Shown piece by piece: positions 43,822 to 53,267 of a stretch of 64,000 nt of DNA. Numbering within the stretch: position 1 is the stretch's first letter; every line of letters begins with the position of its first letter. The notes beneath the pieces were generated by a model, which was not told the origin of the DNA, did not search any database, and was given only the letters and a program-made list of their open reading frames with translations. Position numbers and translations under genes: made by a program. Location: positions 3,485,001 through 3,549,000 of the forward strand of contig NZ_CP059732.1 of NCBI RefSeq assembly GCF_014117325.1, given 5' to 3'. Source of the DNA: Spirosoma foliorum (GTDB lineage Bacteria; Bacteroidota; Bacteroidia; Cytophagales; Spirosomataceae).

Positions 43822-44402
43822 ACGATACGAGTACACAGGCTGGTGCGATATATTTTTATAATGCCCACTATATAATGATAAACACTATTTACGGCTGTAT
43901 GGTCAATTATTTATTTTCATGTAGCTTACTGGCGCCCATCAAATTCCAATACCATCCAGTTTGTTATGTTTATTCATGCACAAATAGTTATGTTTTACGC
44001 TTTTGTTGCCCAGATGATCGTAATTATAAACAGGGATTTTGAGACTCTTTTGTCGATGAAGTGATAACCTACCTTAGTCCGGGAGAAAACTGTTCAATCA
44101 TCAGTAACATAGCGACAGCCCAACTTAACGGTCAATCACATAATTCAATCAATTTACCGGGCCACAAGGGGTTTGATAGAAAACCGAAGGCTACTTCGTT
44201 CACCACATGACGGTGACTAGTCATTCCCAATGATCGAGGAAATTCGGCTGAATTCAATAAGGCCATATTTCAGTTATATTATCTATCAAATGCCTAAATC
44301 AAAAAAATCCAGCTAGACTTTTTACTGGGCTTTTTCGTACATTAAGCCCTTGTTTAAAGCACCCTTTTCTGGTAGTTTTCCTCCATTCGCTATTGAAAAC
44401 GT
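43822..44402. other. AT-rich intergenic region between divergent genes
   Basis: About 580 bases separate the HMA-AraC regulator from the antiporter gene. No open frame of credible size, long palindrome or direct-repeat array stands out. It is AT-richer than the surroundings and must contain both divergent promoters. Weak hairpin possibilities (CCAG..CTGG near 44310) are not convincing. Confidence 0.5.
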
Positions 44403-46001
44403 ATGCATCAAACTTTGTTGCTTTGTCTGGCATTAATGCTGGCGGTTACATTACTGGTAATGGTTGGGCAGCGGCTGCGTATCCCTGTCCCTATTTTTTT
44501 AGTAATAAGTGGTTTAGCTGTCAGTCTTATTCCAGGTATTCCACGTATTGAAATTGACCCTGAACTCATCTTCTTGATTTTCCTGCCGCCTTTACTGTAC
44601 GAAGCAGCCTGGTTTACGTCCTGGAAGGAATTCTGGCGCTGGCGACGCATCATTATTGTGCTGGCTTTTGGGTTGGTTATTTTTACTTCAGTTGCCGTTG
44701 CGTATGTATCAAGTGCGGTAATGCCTGAATTTACGCTGGCAATGGGATTCCTGTTAGGCGGCATCATTTCTCCGCCCGATGCCGTTGCGGCTACTTCGGT
44801 ATTGAAGGAGGTCAAGATTTCCAAAACCACGGTTAGTATTCTGGAAGGCGAAAGTTTAGTAAATGATGCGGCCAGTTTGATTGTCTTCCGGTTTGCCCTG
44901 GCCGCTGTTATTTCGGGTTCTTTCGTATGGCAGGAAGCTTCGGTTGATTTCCTGCTGGTTACGTTTATGGGGATTGTTGTTGGCCTGGTCGTTGCCTGCA
45001 TCTTCTACGCCATTCACCGCTGGCTACCTACCTCAACCCGCATTAGCATTCTGCTTACCTTCCTGGCCCCTTACATTATGTACATGGCTGCCGAAGAATT
45101 CGAAGTATCAGGGGTAATGGCGGTTGTTAGTGGTGGGCTATTTTTATCCAATCAGAGTCACGTAATTCTCAATCATAGCTCCCGGATTCAAGGAACGGGG
45201 ATGTGGGCCACGGTAGTTTTTGCGCTCAATGGATTGGTATTTATTCTAATCGGGCTCGAACTACCCGTTATTATCAATGGGTTGGATGGGTACTCGAAAA
45301 CAGAAGCCATTTTGTATGCGTTGCTGATTACAGGCGTTATCATTGTTACCCGTATGGTATTCACGATATCGGCCTCCTATTTCACGCAATTTATCGGAAA
45401 ATACATCACTGTCGCGCAGCGAAATCCCGGTTTGCGCGGTCCAATCGTTCTTGGCTGGGCAGGTATGCGCGGGGTTGTATCGCTGGCATCCGCGTTGTCA
45501 GTTCCGTTAACCATTCAAGACGGAGTTCCTTTTCCGCATCGAAATTTGATCCTGTTCATCACGTTCGTAGTCATTCTGGTTACGCTTGTTTTTCAGGGTC
45601 TGACATTGCCGCTTGTTATTCGATGGGTTCAGCCTAAAGAACTCGTTGAGCGTACTCCGGAAGACAGACAGGAAACAAAGATTCGATTAAAGCTATTGAA
45701 AGTAGCCCTGCAATATCTCCAGCAAAATTATGCCGAAGCATCAAGCCAAAATGAATTAGTAGAGAATTTAAAGAATCGAATAGAGAGTGATCTTCATCAG
45801 ACAAAACGGCATTTAGATTCTGTAGAAAGCGACGGCGAAAACGTGGCGCAATACAACGAAATCATGATTGATATTATTCGGGTGAAACGCGACGAATTAC
45901 ATCGACTACGAAGCATTCAGGAGTTTGATGACGAAGTGATTCGCCGAGAAGAAGCTCGAATAGACCTGGAAGAAGAAAAGATTGACCACCCGATTCATTG
46001 A
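44403..46001 (+). CDS. Na+/H+ antiporter, CPA1/NhaP-type
   Basis: A 532-residue membrane protein with about twelve transmembrane segments up to residue 410 and a charged cytoplasmic tail of 120 residues predicted to be helical (rich in Glu, Arg, Lys). CPA1 signatures are present: LIFLIFLPPLLYEAAWFTSWKEFW, GGIISPPDAVAATSVLKEV (the ion-binding ND/PD-type loop), EGESLVNDAASLIVFRFA and GWAGMRGVVSLASAL. It exchanges sodium or potassium for protons. It is transcribed alone and ends at a double-palindrome region. Confidence 0.92.
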   Translation: MHQTLLLCLALMLAVTLLVMVGQRLRIPVPIFLVISGLAVSLIPGIPRIEIDPELIFLIFLPPLLYEAAWFTSWKEFWRWRRIIIVLAFGLVIFTSVAVAYVSSAVMPEFTLAMGFLLGGIISPPDAVAATSVLKEVKISKTTVSILEGESLVNDAASLIVFRFALAAVISGSFVWQEASVDFLLVTFMGIVVGLVVACIFYAIHRWLPTSTRISILLTFLAPYIMYMAAEEFEVSGVMAVVSGGLFLSNQSHVILNHSSRIQGTGMWATVVFALNGLVFILIGLELPVIINGLDGYSKTEAILYALLITGVIIVTRMVFTISASYFTQFIGKYITVAQRNPGLRGPIVLGWAGMRGVVSLASALSVPLTIQDGVPFPHRNLILFITFVVILVTLVFQGLTLPLVIRWVQPKELVERTPEDRQETKIRLKLLKVALQYLQQNYAEASSQNELVENLKNRIESDLHQTKRHLDSVESDGENVAQYNEIMIDIIRVKRDELHRLRSIQEFDDEVIRREEARIDLEEEKIDHPIH

Positions 46002-46018
46002 GCTTTTAAGGCTAAGGG

Positions 46019-46150
46019 CTGTCTAAATTCCATAAAAATAGTCTCGGTTTTACCCCACCCCCTGAAGGGGACTCATTCCCACGATGAACTAAGCCCCCTT
46101 CAGGGGGTTGGGGGTAGGGTAAACAAATGAAAAACTAATTTTTAGACTGC
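46019..46150. repeat. CCCCCTGAAGGGG palindrome with GTCTAAA ends
   Basis: Inner arms TTTACCCCACCCCCTGAAGG and CCTTCAGGGGGTTGGGGGTA (about 46050-46123) are each self-complementary around CCCCTGAAGGGG; outer ends CTGTCTAAATT and TTTTTAGACTGC add a weaker outer stem. Located after the antiporter gene. Confidence 0.75.
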
Positions 46151-46174
46151 CTCTATTGTAGCATTTTATTTTCT

Positions 46175-46240
46175 GTCATCTCGACGAAAGGAGAGATCTC
46201 AACATCGCCACCTTGAGATCTCTCCTTTCGTCGAAATGAC
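46175..46240. repeat. GTCATCTCGACG palindrome
   Basis: Arms GTCATCTCGACGAAAGGAGA and the reverse complement (ending TCGAAATGAC) around a short loop, with A/T runs outside. Third member in this window of the family targeted by the IS110 element. Confidence 0.88.
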
Positions 46241-46272
46241 AAAAAAGTACAAAACGGCATAAAACGTTAACT

Positions 46273-46331
46273 CTTTTGACATAAAAAGCCCAGCATGCAG
46301 TCCGCATGCTGGGCTTTTTATGTCAAAAGAT
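46273..46331. terminator. Bidirectional terminator between antiporter and DUF2723 genes
   Basis: TCTTTTGACATAAAAAGCCC...GCATG and the perfect complement form a stem of about 28 bases, with A and T runs on both sides. It lies nine bases from the stop of the DUF2723 gene and can serve both convergent transcripts. Confidence 0.85.
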
Positions 46332-46339
46332 AGTTTCTA

Positions 46340-49297
46340 TCAACCAAAGGCATTTATGTGCTTCTGGAAAATCGCTTCGTATTTGTTTGCAGCGGCTGTT
46401 TGCTTGGCTTCTTTACAAGCTTCAACTATCGTTTGCAGAATATACAGATCGGAATCCGGGCTACCGAAGCGGTTTCCGTTGCCACTCTTATCGTAGGTCA
46501 ATGCCTGATCGGCGCGATTTGCCATGATTTCAGCAATCTCAAGCGCCTTTTTATTATCGCCAACTTCAAACAGGAACCGAACGTAGTTTGACGAAATCTG
46601 GTCGTATGGAATACTCTTATCCGGAATCACCTTCAGCGAGTAATTGAGTACCTCATGCGCTTTGGCTTTATTCCCTTCGCGGATAAGCTGATCGGCCAGA
46701 CGGAAGAACGCGATACGAGCCGAAATCACCGGAGGTCCTTTATACGTTTCGTCGTAGTACGTATTTGGGTTGTCGAAATCACGCCAGAATGTCTTCTTGG
46801 TCATGTTGGTGTACATAACGTCAGCATTCACATAGCCATCGGTAGCACCTGGAACGGCAACTGGCATTAGTCGATATGCATAGCCTTCCAACTGCATGTA
46901 ATTTTTCAGGCTCAGGTAGTTATCGCTTGCCAGTGTGCTGGAGAAATAGATAGGCCGTTTCCAGTTGTTGGTCGCAATGATATCGAGCATAATGAGGTCA
47001 GGCTTGTAGAGGTCCTTCTTACCAATGGTCCACTGCAAGGTATCCTTCATCAATGGGCGCAACGCTGCCGGAACAAAATTGGCCTGATCAACCGATGCTT
47101 TATCAATTGGCAGGAATAGCACCGACGATGGTAAAATGCTCGTCATGTCGCCATTGGTCAATGGTACCTGAACGGCCGGATTGCTGGTCTTAATCAAGCT
47201 GATGTATTGCTTCAGATCGATACCATTTTTCACACCCGGTACTTCATAGAAGGGCACAATATCATTTTTACCCTTATTGAACTGGTCGAACTCTAACGAG
47301 ATCGGCAGCGCATCCGACTGGTACGTTTTGCGCTTCATCTGCTGAATGTACCATTCTGTACCCAGCAAACTCAGGTTACAGACACGCACATCGGTGCGGA
47401 AGCCTTCAACCTCCTGCACATACCAAAGCGGGAATGTATCGTTATCGCCACCCGTGAAGAGCACCGCATTAGGCGCACAGGAGTTCAACAGGTTCTTCGC
47501 AAAATCGACTGATTGGTACCGATGATCGCGGTTGTGGTTATCCCAGCTCTTGGCACCCATCATCACAGGCACCAGCAGCGCTAAACCAACGACCAGACCA
47601 TTCCGGGCGGTATCTGATTTCAGCGTATTCCGCAAGCCTTCGGCAATGGCCATTACGCCCAAACCGAGCCAGATGGCAAAGAAATAGAAGGAACCCACAT
47701 AGATATAATCCCGTTCACGCGGCTCCGATGGCGGTGAGTTCAGGAATACTTGTAAGGCGATACCGGTGAATAAAAACAGCAGCCCTACAATGATAAAATC
47801 GCGACGGCGACGGAAATACTGAAAAGCAATCCCGAATAATCCCAGGGCAAACGGTAACATGTAAAAATTGTCGCGGGCTTTGTTGGTTTTCAATAAATCA
47901 GGGGCGCCATTGTCTGACGACCAAGGAAGCAGATAACCAGCACCCTCTTCGTCACTCTCCCGACCAGCGAAGTTCCACATCAGGTAACGCCACCACATAT
48001 GGCCCAACTGATAGCTGAACAGATACTTAATGTTATCGCCCATTGTCGGTTTCTGCCCTTCGGCAAGCCCCAGCATCTGGCGATAAAGCGCAGGGTGATT
48101 TTGCTGGCTGCTATATACACGTGGGAACAGCATCTCATCGCCCGGCGCATAAATGTATTCTGGCTGATGGTCGAAGACAACATACTTGTTACCTTCTTTT
48201 TTCCACATAGCAGCACCCTGTTTCTGATCGATTGGACGCGCGGTGAAGACCGGACCGTATAACAGCGAACGGCTGCCATATTGCTCACGACGCAGATACG
48301 ACAGGAAGTTCAGCTCATCGCTAGGATCGTTCTCGTTAATTGGTGGGTTGAACTCAGCCCGTACCAACACTTGCATATACGAGGCATAACCGATGAGCAC
48401 AAATGCCAGGGCCAGCAAAGCCGTGTTCATGATCACATGCCGCTTCCGGGCCGACCAGATAATGCCATATACGATAGCGCCTATAAAGACGACCGTAAAG
48501 AAAATAGCCCCCGAAGTGAAGGGTAATCCCAGCGTGTTTACAAAGAACCGTTCAACAGTAAAGGCCATACCAGGAAGACCCGGAATGATACCTGCGTTGA
48601 TAATTCCCAGAACAACCAGGCCAATACCACCAGCCACTAAGCCACCTGTGAATGTTGGTTTCGACTGTTTTTTAAAGTAATAAATCAGTGCCAAAGCGGG
48701 CAATGTAACGAGGTTCAATAAGTGAACGCCGATCGATAAGCCCGTCAGATAGGCAATGAAAATAAGCCAGCGATTGGCTGCCGCTTCATCATCGATACGC
48801 TCCCATTTGAACGCAGCCCAAACAACGATAGCCGTAAAAAACGAAGACATCCCGTATACCTCCGCTTCAACAGCCGAGAACCAGAATGTGTCAGAAAATG
48901 TGTAGGCCAGGGCACCTACTGCACTCGTACCAATCACTAATAGCGTATCGGCGGTGTTGTATTCGCTCTCCGGTTTTGGCAAGAGCTTTTGGGCCAGCAT
49001 GGTAATGGTCCAGAACAAAAACAAGATGGTGAACGCACTGGCAAGTACCGATGCCATGTTTACCCAGTAGGCAACATTGGTCAGGTTACCAAACGACATC
49101 ATGGAAAAGAGTCGTCCCAACAAAAGGAAAAATGGGGCACCAGGTGGGTGGGGAACCTGAAGTTTAAACGAACACGCAATAAATTCGCCACAGTCCCAGA
49201 AACTGGCTGTCCGTTCTACGGTCATCGCGTAAGTTACCAGCGCGACAGCGAAAACGAACCAGCCTGTGAGGGTGTTCAGGCGTTTGAATGACTGCAT
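46340..49297 (-). CDS. DUF2723 membrane glycosyltransferase-like protein
   Basis: A 985-residue protein. The N-terminal half has about twelve hydrophobic segments and the DUF2723 signatures ASFWDCGEFIACSFKLQVPHPPGAPFFLLLGRLFS (with the catalytic-type Asp/Glu just after the first membrane span), a layout like GT-C/GT117 protein O-mannosyltransferase-like enzymes. The C-terminal part (from about 560) is soluble with TPR-like helices near the end (LADQLIREGNKAKAHEVLNYSLKVIPD). It probably transfers a lipid-linked sugar to proteins at the outer face of the inner membrane. Common in Bacteroidota; substrate unproven. Confidence 0.88.
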   Translation of the reverse strand: MQSFKRLNTLTGWFVFAVALVTYAMTVERTASFWDCGEFIACSFKLQVPHPPGAPFFLLLGRLFSMMSFGNLTNVAYWVNMASVLASAFTILFLFWTITMLAQKLLPKPESEYNTADTLLVIGTSAVGALAYTFSDTFWFSAVEAEVYGMSSFFTAIVVWAAFKWERIDDEAAANRWLIFIAYLTGLSIGVHLLNLVTLPALALIYYFKKQSKPTFTGGLVAGGIGLVVLGIINAGIIPGLPGMAFTVERFFVNTLGLPFTSGAIFFTVVFIGAIVYGIIWSARKRHVIMNTALLALAFVLIGYASYMQVLVRAEFNPPINENDPSDELNFLSYLRREQYGSRSLLYGPVFTARPIDQKQGAAMWKKEGNKYVVFDHQPEYIYAPGDEMLFPRVYSSQQNHPALYRQMLGLAEGQKPTMGDNIKYLFSYQLGHMWWRYLMWNFAGRESDEEGAGYLLPWSSDNGAPDLLKTNKARDNFYMLPFALGLFGIAFQYFRRRRDFIIVGLLFLFTGIALQVFLNSPPSEPRERDYIYVGSFYFFAIWLGLGVMAIAEGLRNTLKSDTARNGLVVGLALLVPVMMGAKSWDNHNRDHRYQSVDFAKNLLNSCAPNAVLFTGGDNDTFPLWYVQEVEGFRTDVRVCNLSLLGTEWYIQQMKRKTYQSDALPISLEFDQFNKGKNDIVPFYEVPGVKNGIDLKQYISLIKTSNPAVQVPLTNGDMTSILPSSVLFLPIDKASVDQANFVPAALRPLMKDTLQWTIGKKDLYKPDLIMLDIIATNNWKRPIYFSSTLASDNYLSLKNYMQLEGYAYRLMPVAVPGATDGYVNADVMYTNMTKKTFWRDFDNPNTYYDETYKGPPVISARIAFFRLADQLIREGNKAKAHEVLNYSLKVIPDKSIPYDQISSNYVRFLFEVGDNKKALEIAEIMANRADQALTYDKSGNGNRFGSPDSDLYILQTIVEACKEAKQTAAANKYEAIFQKHINAFG

Positions 49298-49515
49298 ATA
49301 AATGAAGATTAACGGACTGCTATTGTGTAAGTAGCGATCAAAAATACGTAAAAAAGCAGCCCGACCGGGCTAGGGCGGGCTGTTAAAGTTTGTTAAGTGA
49401 GTATCCGTAGCCTTTGTAATTCCCACGAATCCACTATACAATTGGTACTTTACGTTCTAACAAAGCTCACCTTGCGTCGCTTTTAGCGTATTCTACACCA
49501 GTGAGCAGATCATTT

Positions 49516-49743
49516 TTAGGCTGCATTTCCCCATTCATATACACCAGCCTTAATAGTTCGGACTGGCTCCTTAGCTGATAAAGCAATTTGCTGAATACGG
49601 CGTACTGTTGCAGGGGAAAAGAATTGTTCACCAGTGGTTGTGTTAACACGAGCTGGTACGTTTTCAAAAACAAATAGTTGCCCATTCTGATCAAGAATAT
49701 AACGCACAAACGTTTCGATCAACGGCTCGTCGGGCCAGGTCAT
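49516..49743 (-). CDS. YgiT-like antitoxin-type protein without zinc cysteines
   Basis: A 75-residue protein (MTWPDEPLIETFVRY...). The segment GQLFVFENVPARVNTTTGEQFFSPATVRRIQQIA aligns in style with YgiT/MqsA-type proteins (..VVIENVPA.VC..CGEEYFSP.TV..L), but all the cysteines expected for the zinc ribbon are absent. The ATG overlaps the stop of the upstream DUF4258 gene (ATGA), the typical coupling of a toxin-antitoxin pair. A longer frame from 49773 overlaps the DUF4258 coding region and is not used. Role as antitoxin is inferred from context. Confidence 0.7.
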   Translation of the reverse strand: MTWPDEPLIETFVRYILDQNGQLFVFENVPARVNTTTGEQFFSPATVRRIQQIALSAKEPVRTIKAGVYEWGNAA

Positions 49744-50048
49744 CGCTTCCTTACTTTTAGATTCGCTTCCCATTTGTCAAGTGTTGGTTCGTAAACAGTA
49801 ATAATTTTCAGTAAAGGTCTTGATGGATAACTGCACTGAATATGCAAAGGTCGCTGTTTTTTAGTATATCCAGCAATTAGACAACTTGGTCCATATCGAT
49901 CATCTGGATAGTCTTCAATAATCTCTCCCGCCAAAATTGCTTCTACTATTTCGTCGAGAAGGATGTATCGTTGAGTACTGCGAGTAAGCGCGTGATTTGA
50001 TATCTCAAACAGTTCATCATGTACTTTATCCCGAATATTCTCAATCAT
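49740..50048 (-). CDS. DUF4258 protein, candidate toxin
   Basis: A 102-residue protein with the DUF4258 pattern: ISNHALTRSTQRYILLDEIVEAILAGEIIEDYPDDRYGPSCLIAGYTKKQRPLHIQCSYPSRPLLKIITVYEPT. DUF4258 belongs with small RelE/MqsR-like folds and is repeatedly paired with YgiT-type zinc-ribbon proteins, as here. It starts nine bases after folD on the minus strand, so it rides on the folD transcript or has a promoter within it. The conserved His (HALTR) and the terminal VYEP are visible. Toxicity is not demonstrated by sequence. Confidence 0.75.
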   Translation of the reverse strand: MIENIRDKVHDELFEISNHALTRSTQRYILLDEIVEAILAGEIIEDYPDDRYGPSCLIAGYTKKQRPLHIQCSYPSRPLLKIITVYEPTLDKWEANLKVRKR

Positions 50049-50057
50049 GCCTAATGC

Positions 50058-50936
50058 CTAATAAATCTCTCCCCGCGCAGCTTTCAGGGTATTCTGCATG
50101 AGGGAGCAGATAGTCATTAGACCAACACCACCGGGCACGGGCGTAATGAAACTTGTTTTTGGTGCAACTTCATCAAATTTCACGTCGCCTTTCAGAGCAA
50201 ATCCGCTTTTCTTCCTGGCATCAGGTACGCGCTCTAAGCCCACGTCAATAACAACAGCTCCCTCTTTAACCATGTCGGCCGTTACAAATTCTGGTTTACC
50301 AAGAGCTGCAACCAAAATATCGGCTGAGCGACAGATTTCGGCCAAATTCGTTGTCCGGCTATGTGTGAGCGTTACGGTACAGTTACCAGGGTAGGTATTT
50401 CGTTGCATGAGAATAGACATCGGTAAGCCCACAATTTGGCTCCGTCCAACCACGACACAATGCTTACCCGACGTTTGAATATCGTACCGTTTCAGCATTT
50501 CCAGCACACCCTGGGGCGTTGCCGAAATGTAAGCGGGCAACCCTTTTGCCATGCGCCCAATGTTGATCGGGTGGAAACCATCTACATCTTTCGCAGGGTT
50601 AATCGTTTCCATGACACGATCAGGGTTGATATGATCTGGCAACGGAAGTTGCACAATCAGACCATCCATATCGGGGTTTTCGTTTACTTCCCGAACTTTA
50701 TCGAGCAGCTCTTCTTCGGTAACCGAAGGGTCGAAGCGGATCAGCGTCGAGTGCATACCGACCTCTTCACAGTTTTTCATTTTCGAGGCTACGTAGGTTT
50801 CTGAAGCCCCCTTATTGCCAACCAGAATCGCCACGAGGTGCGGAATTTTACCGCCCTGTTCTTTAATTTGTGCGACTTCGGCCGCGATTTCCTGTTTGAT
50901 TTGTGCTGAAAGGAATTTACCGTCAAGGAGTTGCAT
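50058..50936 (-). CDS. folD: Methylenetetrahydrofolate dehydrogenase/cyclohydrolase
   Basis: A 292-residue bifunctional FolD that interconverts methylene-, methenyl- and formyl-tetrahydrofolate with NADP. Visible are the catalytic [14 protein letters not shown] (Lys of YxxxK type), the conserved [33 protein letters not shown] block, [16 protein letters not shown] for nucleotide binding and the C-terminal [16 protein letters not shown]. Complete and of usual length. It heads a likely transcript with the DUF4258 pair. Confidence 0.96.
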   Translation of the reverse strand: MQLLDGKFLSAQIKQEIAAEVAQIKEQGGKIPHLVAILVGNKGASETYVASKMKNCEEVGMHSTLIRFDPSVTEEELLDKVREVNENPDMDGLIVQLPLPDHINPDRVMETINPAKDVDGFHPINIGRMAKGLPAYISATPQGVLEMLKRYDIQTSGKHCVVVGRSQIVGLPMSILMQRNTYPGNCTVTLTHSRTTNLAEICRSADILVAALGKPEFVTADMVKEGAVVIDVGLERVPDARKKSGFALKGDVKFDEVAPKTSFITPVPGGVGLMTICSLMQNTLKAARGEIY

Positions 50937-50940
50937 ACGA

Positions 50941-51023
50941 TAGTCAATAGTGATTAGTCGTTAGTCAATAGTTGTTGGTTAATGGCTAACTATTGACCAC
51001 GCTCAACCCTCAATTATTGACTA
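50941..51023. repeat. Degenerate TAGTCAATA palindrome
   Basis: TAGTCAATAGTGATTAGTCG and TTAGTCAATAGTT on the left face TAACTATTGACC and ATTATTGACTA on the right. Word-type structure like 40006 and 62001 but less exact. Fills the co-directional gap between the DUF4385 stop and the folD start. Confidence 0.6.
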
Positions 51024-51051
51024 AGTCGCAAAGGTCGCAAAGATTGGCAAA

Positions 51052-51552
51052 CTACCCATACTGCTCCTGCCATTCCTTTTTCAACTTCTTATAGGTTTCA
51101 TCTTCGCGTGCTTCCAGATACTTCCCATAAAAAATCCGTGCCGATTCGGCTTTGACGGGGTCTTCTTCGCGCGGAAGCTGCTCGCGGCCATGCGCACCTG
51201 ACTGGCCTTTTTTATCATCAGGAACAGGGCCGTTGTATTTCTGACCACTGGCATGGTTTGCGTAACGCCTTGACCTGGTGTAGCCCATTTGTAGAAACTT
51301 CCGGGCCATATCCATGCCAATGAAATCACCATTGGCTTTATAATCCAGAAAGAGCTGATAAATTTTTCCGGATGACTCACGAGCGATTTCCGGTGTTTTA
51401 AACCGCCAATATGGGAGAATTTCGGACTTGTAGGGCTGCACCAAAAGCACACCCATCTCCCCTTTTCCAACCCGATAAAGTTCAGGCTGTTCGCGGAGAT
51501 TTAGATTTCGGTAATCGAGATCATAGTTAAAGGCACGGTCAGTTGAGGGCAT
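51052..51552 (-). CDS. DUF4385 family protein
   Basis: A 166-residue cytoplasmic protein of the DUF4385 type, recognisable from FNYDLDYRNLNLREQPELYRVGKGEMGVLLVQPYKSEILPYWRFKTPEIARESS and the MDMARKFLQMGYTRSRRYANHASGQKY block, followed by a Lys/Glu-rich helical tail. The family has no assigned biochemical function. It precedes folD on the minus strand with a palindrome between. Confidence 0.8.
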   Translation of the reverse strand: MPSTDRAFNYDLDYRNLNLREQPELYRVGKGEMGVLLVQPYKSEILPYWRFKTPEIARESSGKIYQLFLDYKANGDFIGMDMARKFLQMGYTRSRRYANHASGQKYNGPVPDDKKGQSGAHGREQLPREEDPVKAESARIFYGKYLEAREDETYKKLKKEWQEQYG

Positions 51553-51717
51553 TGGCTTACATCTAATTGTTGCTACTTTTTATAACAATCAACAGAGCAA
51601 AATAGCTATTCTCACGGCAAACCGGAATCAAGCAGATACGGCACCAATGAGTTTATTTCGGTCGAGCCACGCCAATGGCCCGCCGTTTTTTTATACTTTC
51701 GTTCTAAAAGATTACCT

Positions 51718-52257
51718 ATGATTTGGTACAATAAACCGGCAATCTGGTCGGAAGAACGGGACTGGCTGTACCTGAGGGCCGAAGGTGACACCGATTTCTG
51801 GCGGGTGACTCATTATGATTTTATCCGCGATAACGGGCATTTCTATTATCGTGAACAGGCGGGTGACTTTGTAGCTAGTGTGAAAGTGTCCGGCCAATAC
51901 AAAAACCAATATGATCAGGCAGGGTTGATGCTGAGGCTCGACAATCACAACTGGATCAAGACGGGAATCGAATATGTTGATGAGCAACAACAGGTAAGCG
52001 CAGTAGTTACGCGCGAATTTTCAGACTGGTCGGTGTGCCCGCAACCTCATAATCCACCGTTCGTTTACTTCCGTCTTACCCGACAGAATAACTCAGTACG
52101 CATTGATTATTCGTTCGATGATTTTACCTATCAAATGCTACGGTTAGCTTATTTTCCTGCCGATGTTTCTGTACAAATCGGCCTGATGGCAGCTGCTCCC
52201 GATGGAGGAGGGTTCGATGTGACTTTTGAGCAGTTCTCGGTATTGGACATTTCTTAA
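51718..52257 (+). CDS. DUF1349 concanavalin-like protein
   Basis: A 179-residue protein of the DUF1349 family (the E. coli YeaR-associated 'regulation of enolase' type), an all-beta concanavalin-like fold: TDFWRVTHYDFIRDNGHFYYREQAGDFVASVKVSGQYKNQYDQAGLMLRLDNHNWIKTGIEYVDEQQQVSAVVTREFSDWSV and QIGLMAAAPDGGGFDVTFEQFSV. No signal peptide is visible. A carbohydrate-binding role is plausible by fold, but no function is established. It is transcribed alone. Confidence 0.85.
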   Translation: MIWYNKPAIWSEERDWLYLRAEGDTDFWRVTHYDFIRDNGHFYYREQAGDFVASVKVSGQYKNQYDQAGLMLRLDNHNWIKTGIEYVDEQQQVSAVVTREFSDWSVCPQPHNPPFVYFRLTRQNNSVRIDYSFDDFTYQMLRLAYFPADVSVQIGLMAAAPDGGGFDVTFEQFSVLDIS

Positions 52258-52326
52258 GTTTCCCTTAAAACCTGCTGCAACTCTTAACCCCATTTCAGGG
52301 TCACGTTTGATAAAGCACTAAAATCC

Positions 52327-52695
52327 ATGAAGAACTACGCTGTATTTGCTTCCTTAGTTAGTCTGACACTCACGAGTAGCCTTCTTTATGGGCAAGCGAA
52401 AATAGCTACTGAGCCTTTCCCAACCTACCAACAAATCAAACGATCTGATTCTGAAATCATAGATTATGTATCGAAGGATGGGCAGTCTGAGTTTGCTTAT
52501 AACTATACTATCAAGGTATTCGACAATCCAGATAGCACAGTCATTTATATTCTTAATGGCAAGCCAACGCTCAATGGCAAGTATGCTAAAGAAGTAGTCA
52601 ACAAATCGGGGAATCACATTACCAACATGGTCATCGAACGCCCAACTGAAAATCGGAAGCAGGTCATACGCATTGATTACACAACAAAGCAGTAA
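52327..52695 (+). CDS. Secreted hypothetical protein
   Basis: A 122-residue protein with a signal peptide (about 1-22, ending LLYGQA). I do not recognise the mature part; it is a charged, probably beta-rich domain with no Cys, and a repeated pattern of short Ile/Val strands (YNYTIKVF, VIYILNGK, NMVIERP, VIRIDYTT). It follows the DUF1349 gene by 70 bases on the same strand and is closed by a strong hairpin. Confidence 0.6.
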   Translation: MKNYAVFASLVSLTLTSSLLYGQAKIATEPFPTYQQIKRSDSEIIDYVSKDGQSEFAYNYTIKVFDNPDSTVIYILNGKPTLNGKYAKEVVNKSGNHITNMVIERPTENRKQVIRIDYTTKQ

Positions 52696-52716
52696 TCAAA
52701 CTATAACAAACTATAA

Positions 52717-52762
52717 CAACGAAGAAGGCCCGAAATCTGTGGATTTCGGGCCTTCTTCGTTG
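52717..52762. terminator. Bidirectional terminator
   Basis: CAACGAAGAAGGCCCGAAAT and complement form a 20-base stem between the convergent hypothetical gene and the HMA protein gene. Confidence 0.85.
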
Positions 52763-52763
52763 C

Positions 52764-52796
52764 AAACCTATAAGGTTTTTAAAACCTTATAGGTTT
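52764..52796. repeat. AAACCTATAAGG palindrome, second copy
   Basis: AAACCTATAAGG with CCTTATAGGTTT, identical arms to 19594-19626. It directly adjoins the terminator at 52717-52762. Confidence 0.8.
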
Positions 52797-52808
52797 ATTA
52801 TCATTAAC

Positions 52809-53177
52809 TTATTGATGACTTTCCATCTCGCTACCTTTCTTGCAGCAGCTCGGTAATTTGTTGTAGCCTACAGGATCGGCAGTTACTTCTTCGGCATCGT
52901 AGCCGGTTTTACTGATGTTGGCTTTCAGTTTAGAAATATCCGTCTTGGCAGGGTTATATTTAATGGTAACGACTTTCGATTTTACGTCCAGGTCAGCTTC
53001 TTTAACACCCTTTTCGAAGGCCAGATTCCGTTCGATACGGGCCTTGCACATGCCACAGATGGCCGATGTCTTGATCTTAACTTCCTTCTCTTTATCGTCC
53101 CGATTTGGCGCACTGGCAAACGAGTTGCCCAAAAGCACCAATGAGGTCAGGGCGGTTAGAAACAGGTTACGCAACAT
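52809..53177 (-). CDS. Secreted HMA-domain metal-binding protein
   Basis: A 122-residue protein with a signal peptide (about 1-22) and a heavy-metal-associated ferredoxin-like domain: VKIKTSAICGMCKARIERNLAFEKGVKEADLDVKSKVVTIKYNPAKTDISKLKANISKTGYDAEEV. The CGMC motif would bind Cu(I) or a similar soft metal. A C-terminal CCKKGSEMESHQ tail adds two Cys and a His. It is the last gene of the minus-strand metal cluster; a periplasmic metallochaperone role fits. Confidence 0.88.
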   Translation of the reverse strand: MLRNLFLTALTSLVLLGNSFASAPNRDDKEKEVKIKTSAICGMCKARIERNLAFEKGVKEADLDVKSKVVTIKYNPAKTDISKLKANISKTGYDAEEVTADPVGYNKLPSCCKKGSEMESHQ

Positions 53178-53267
53178 AGTTGTAAGTGGTTTATAGTGAA
53201 TTGATAACGAAAACTCAATTGAATTGGTGCCCAGGTAGATACACCCAGCAGGCGGAATTTTATTTAG

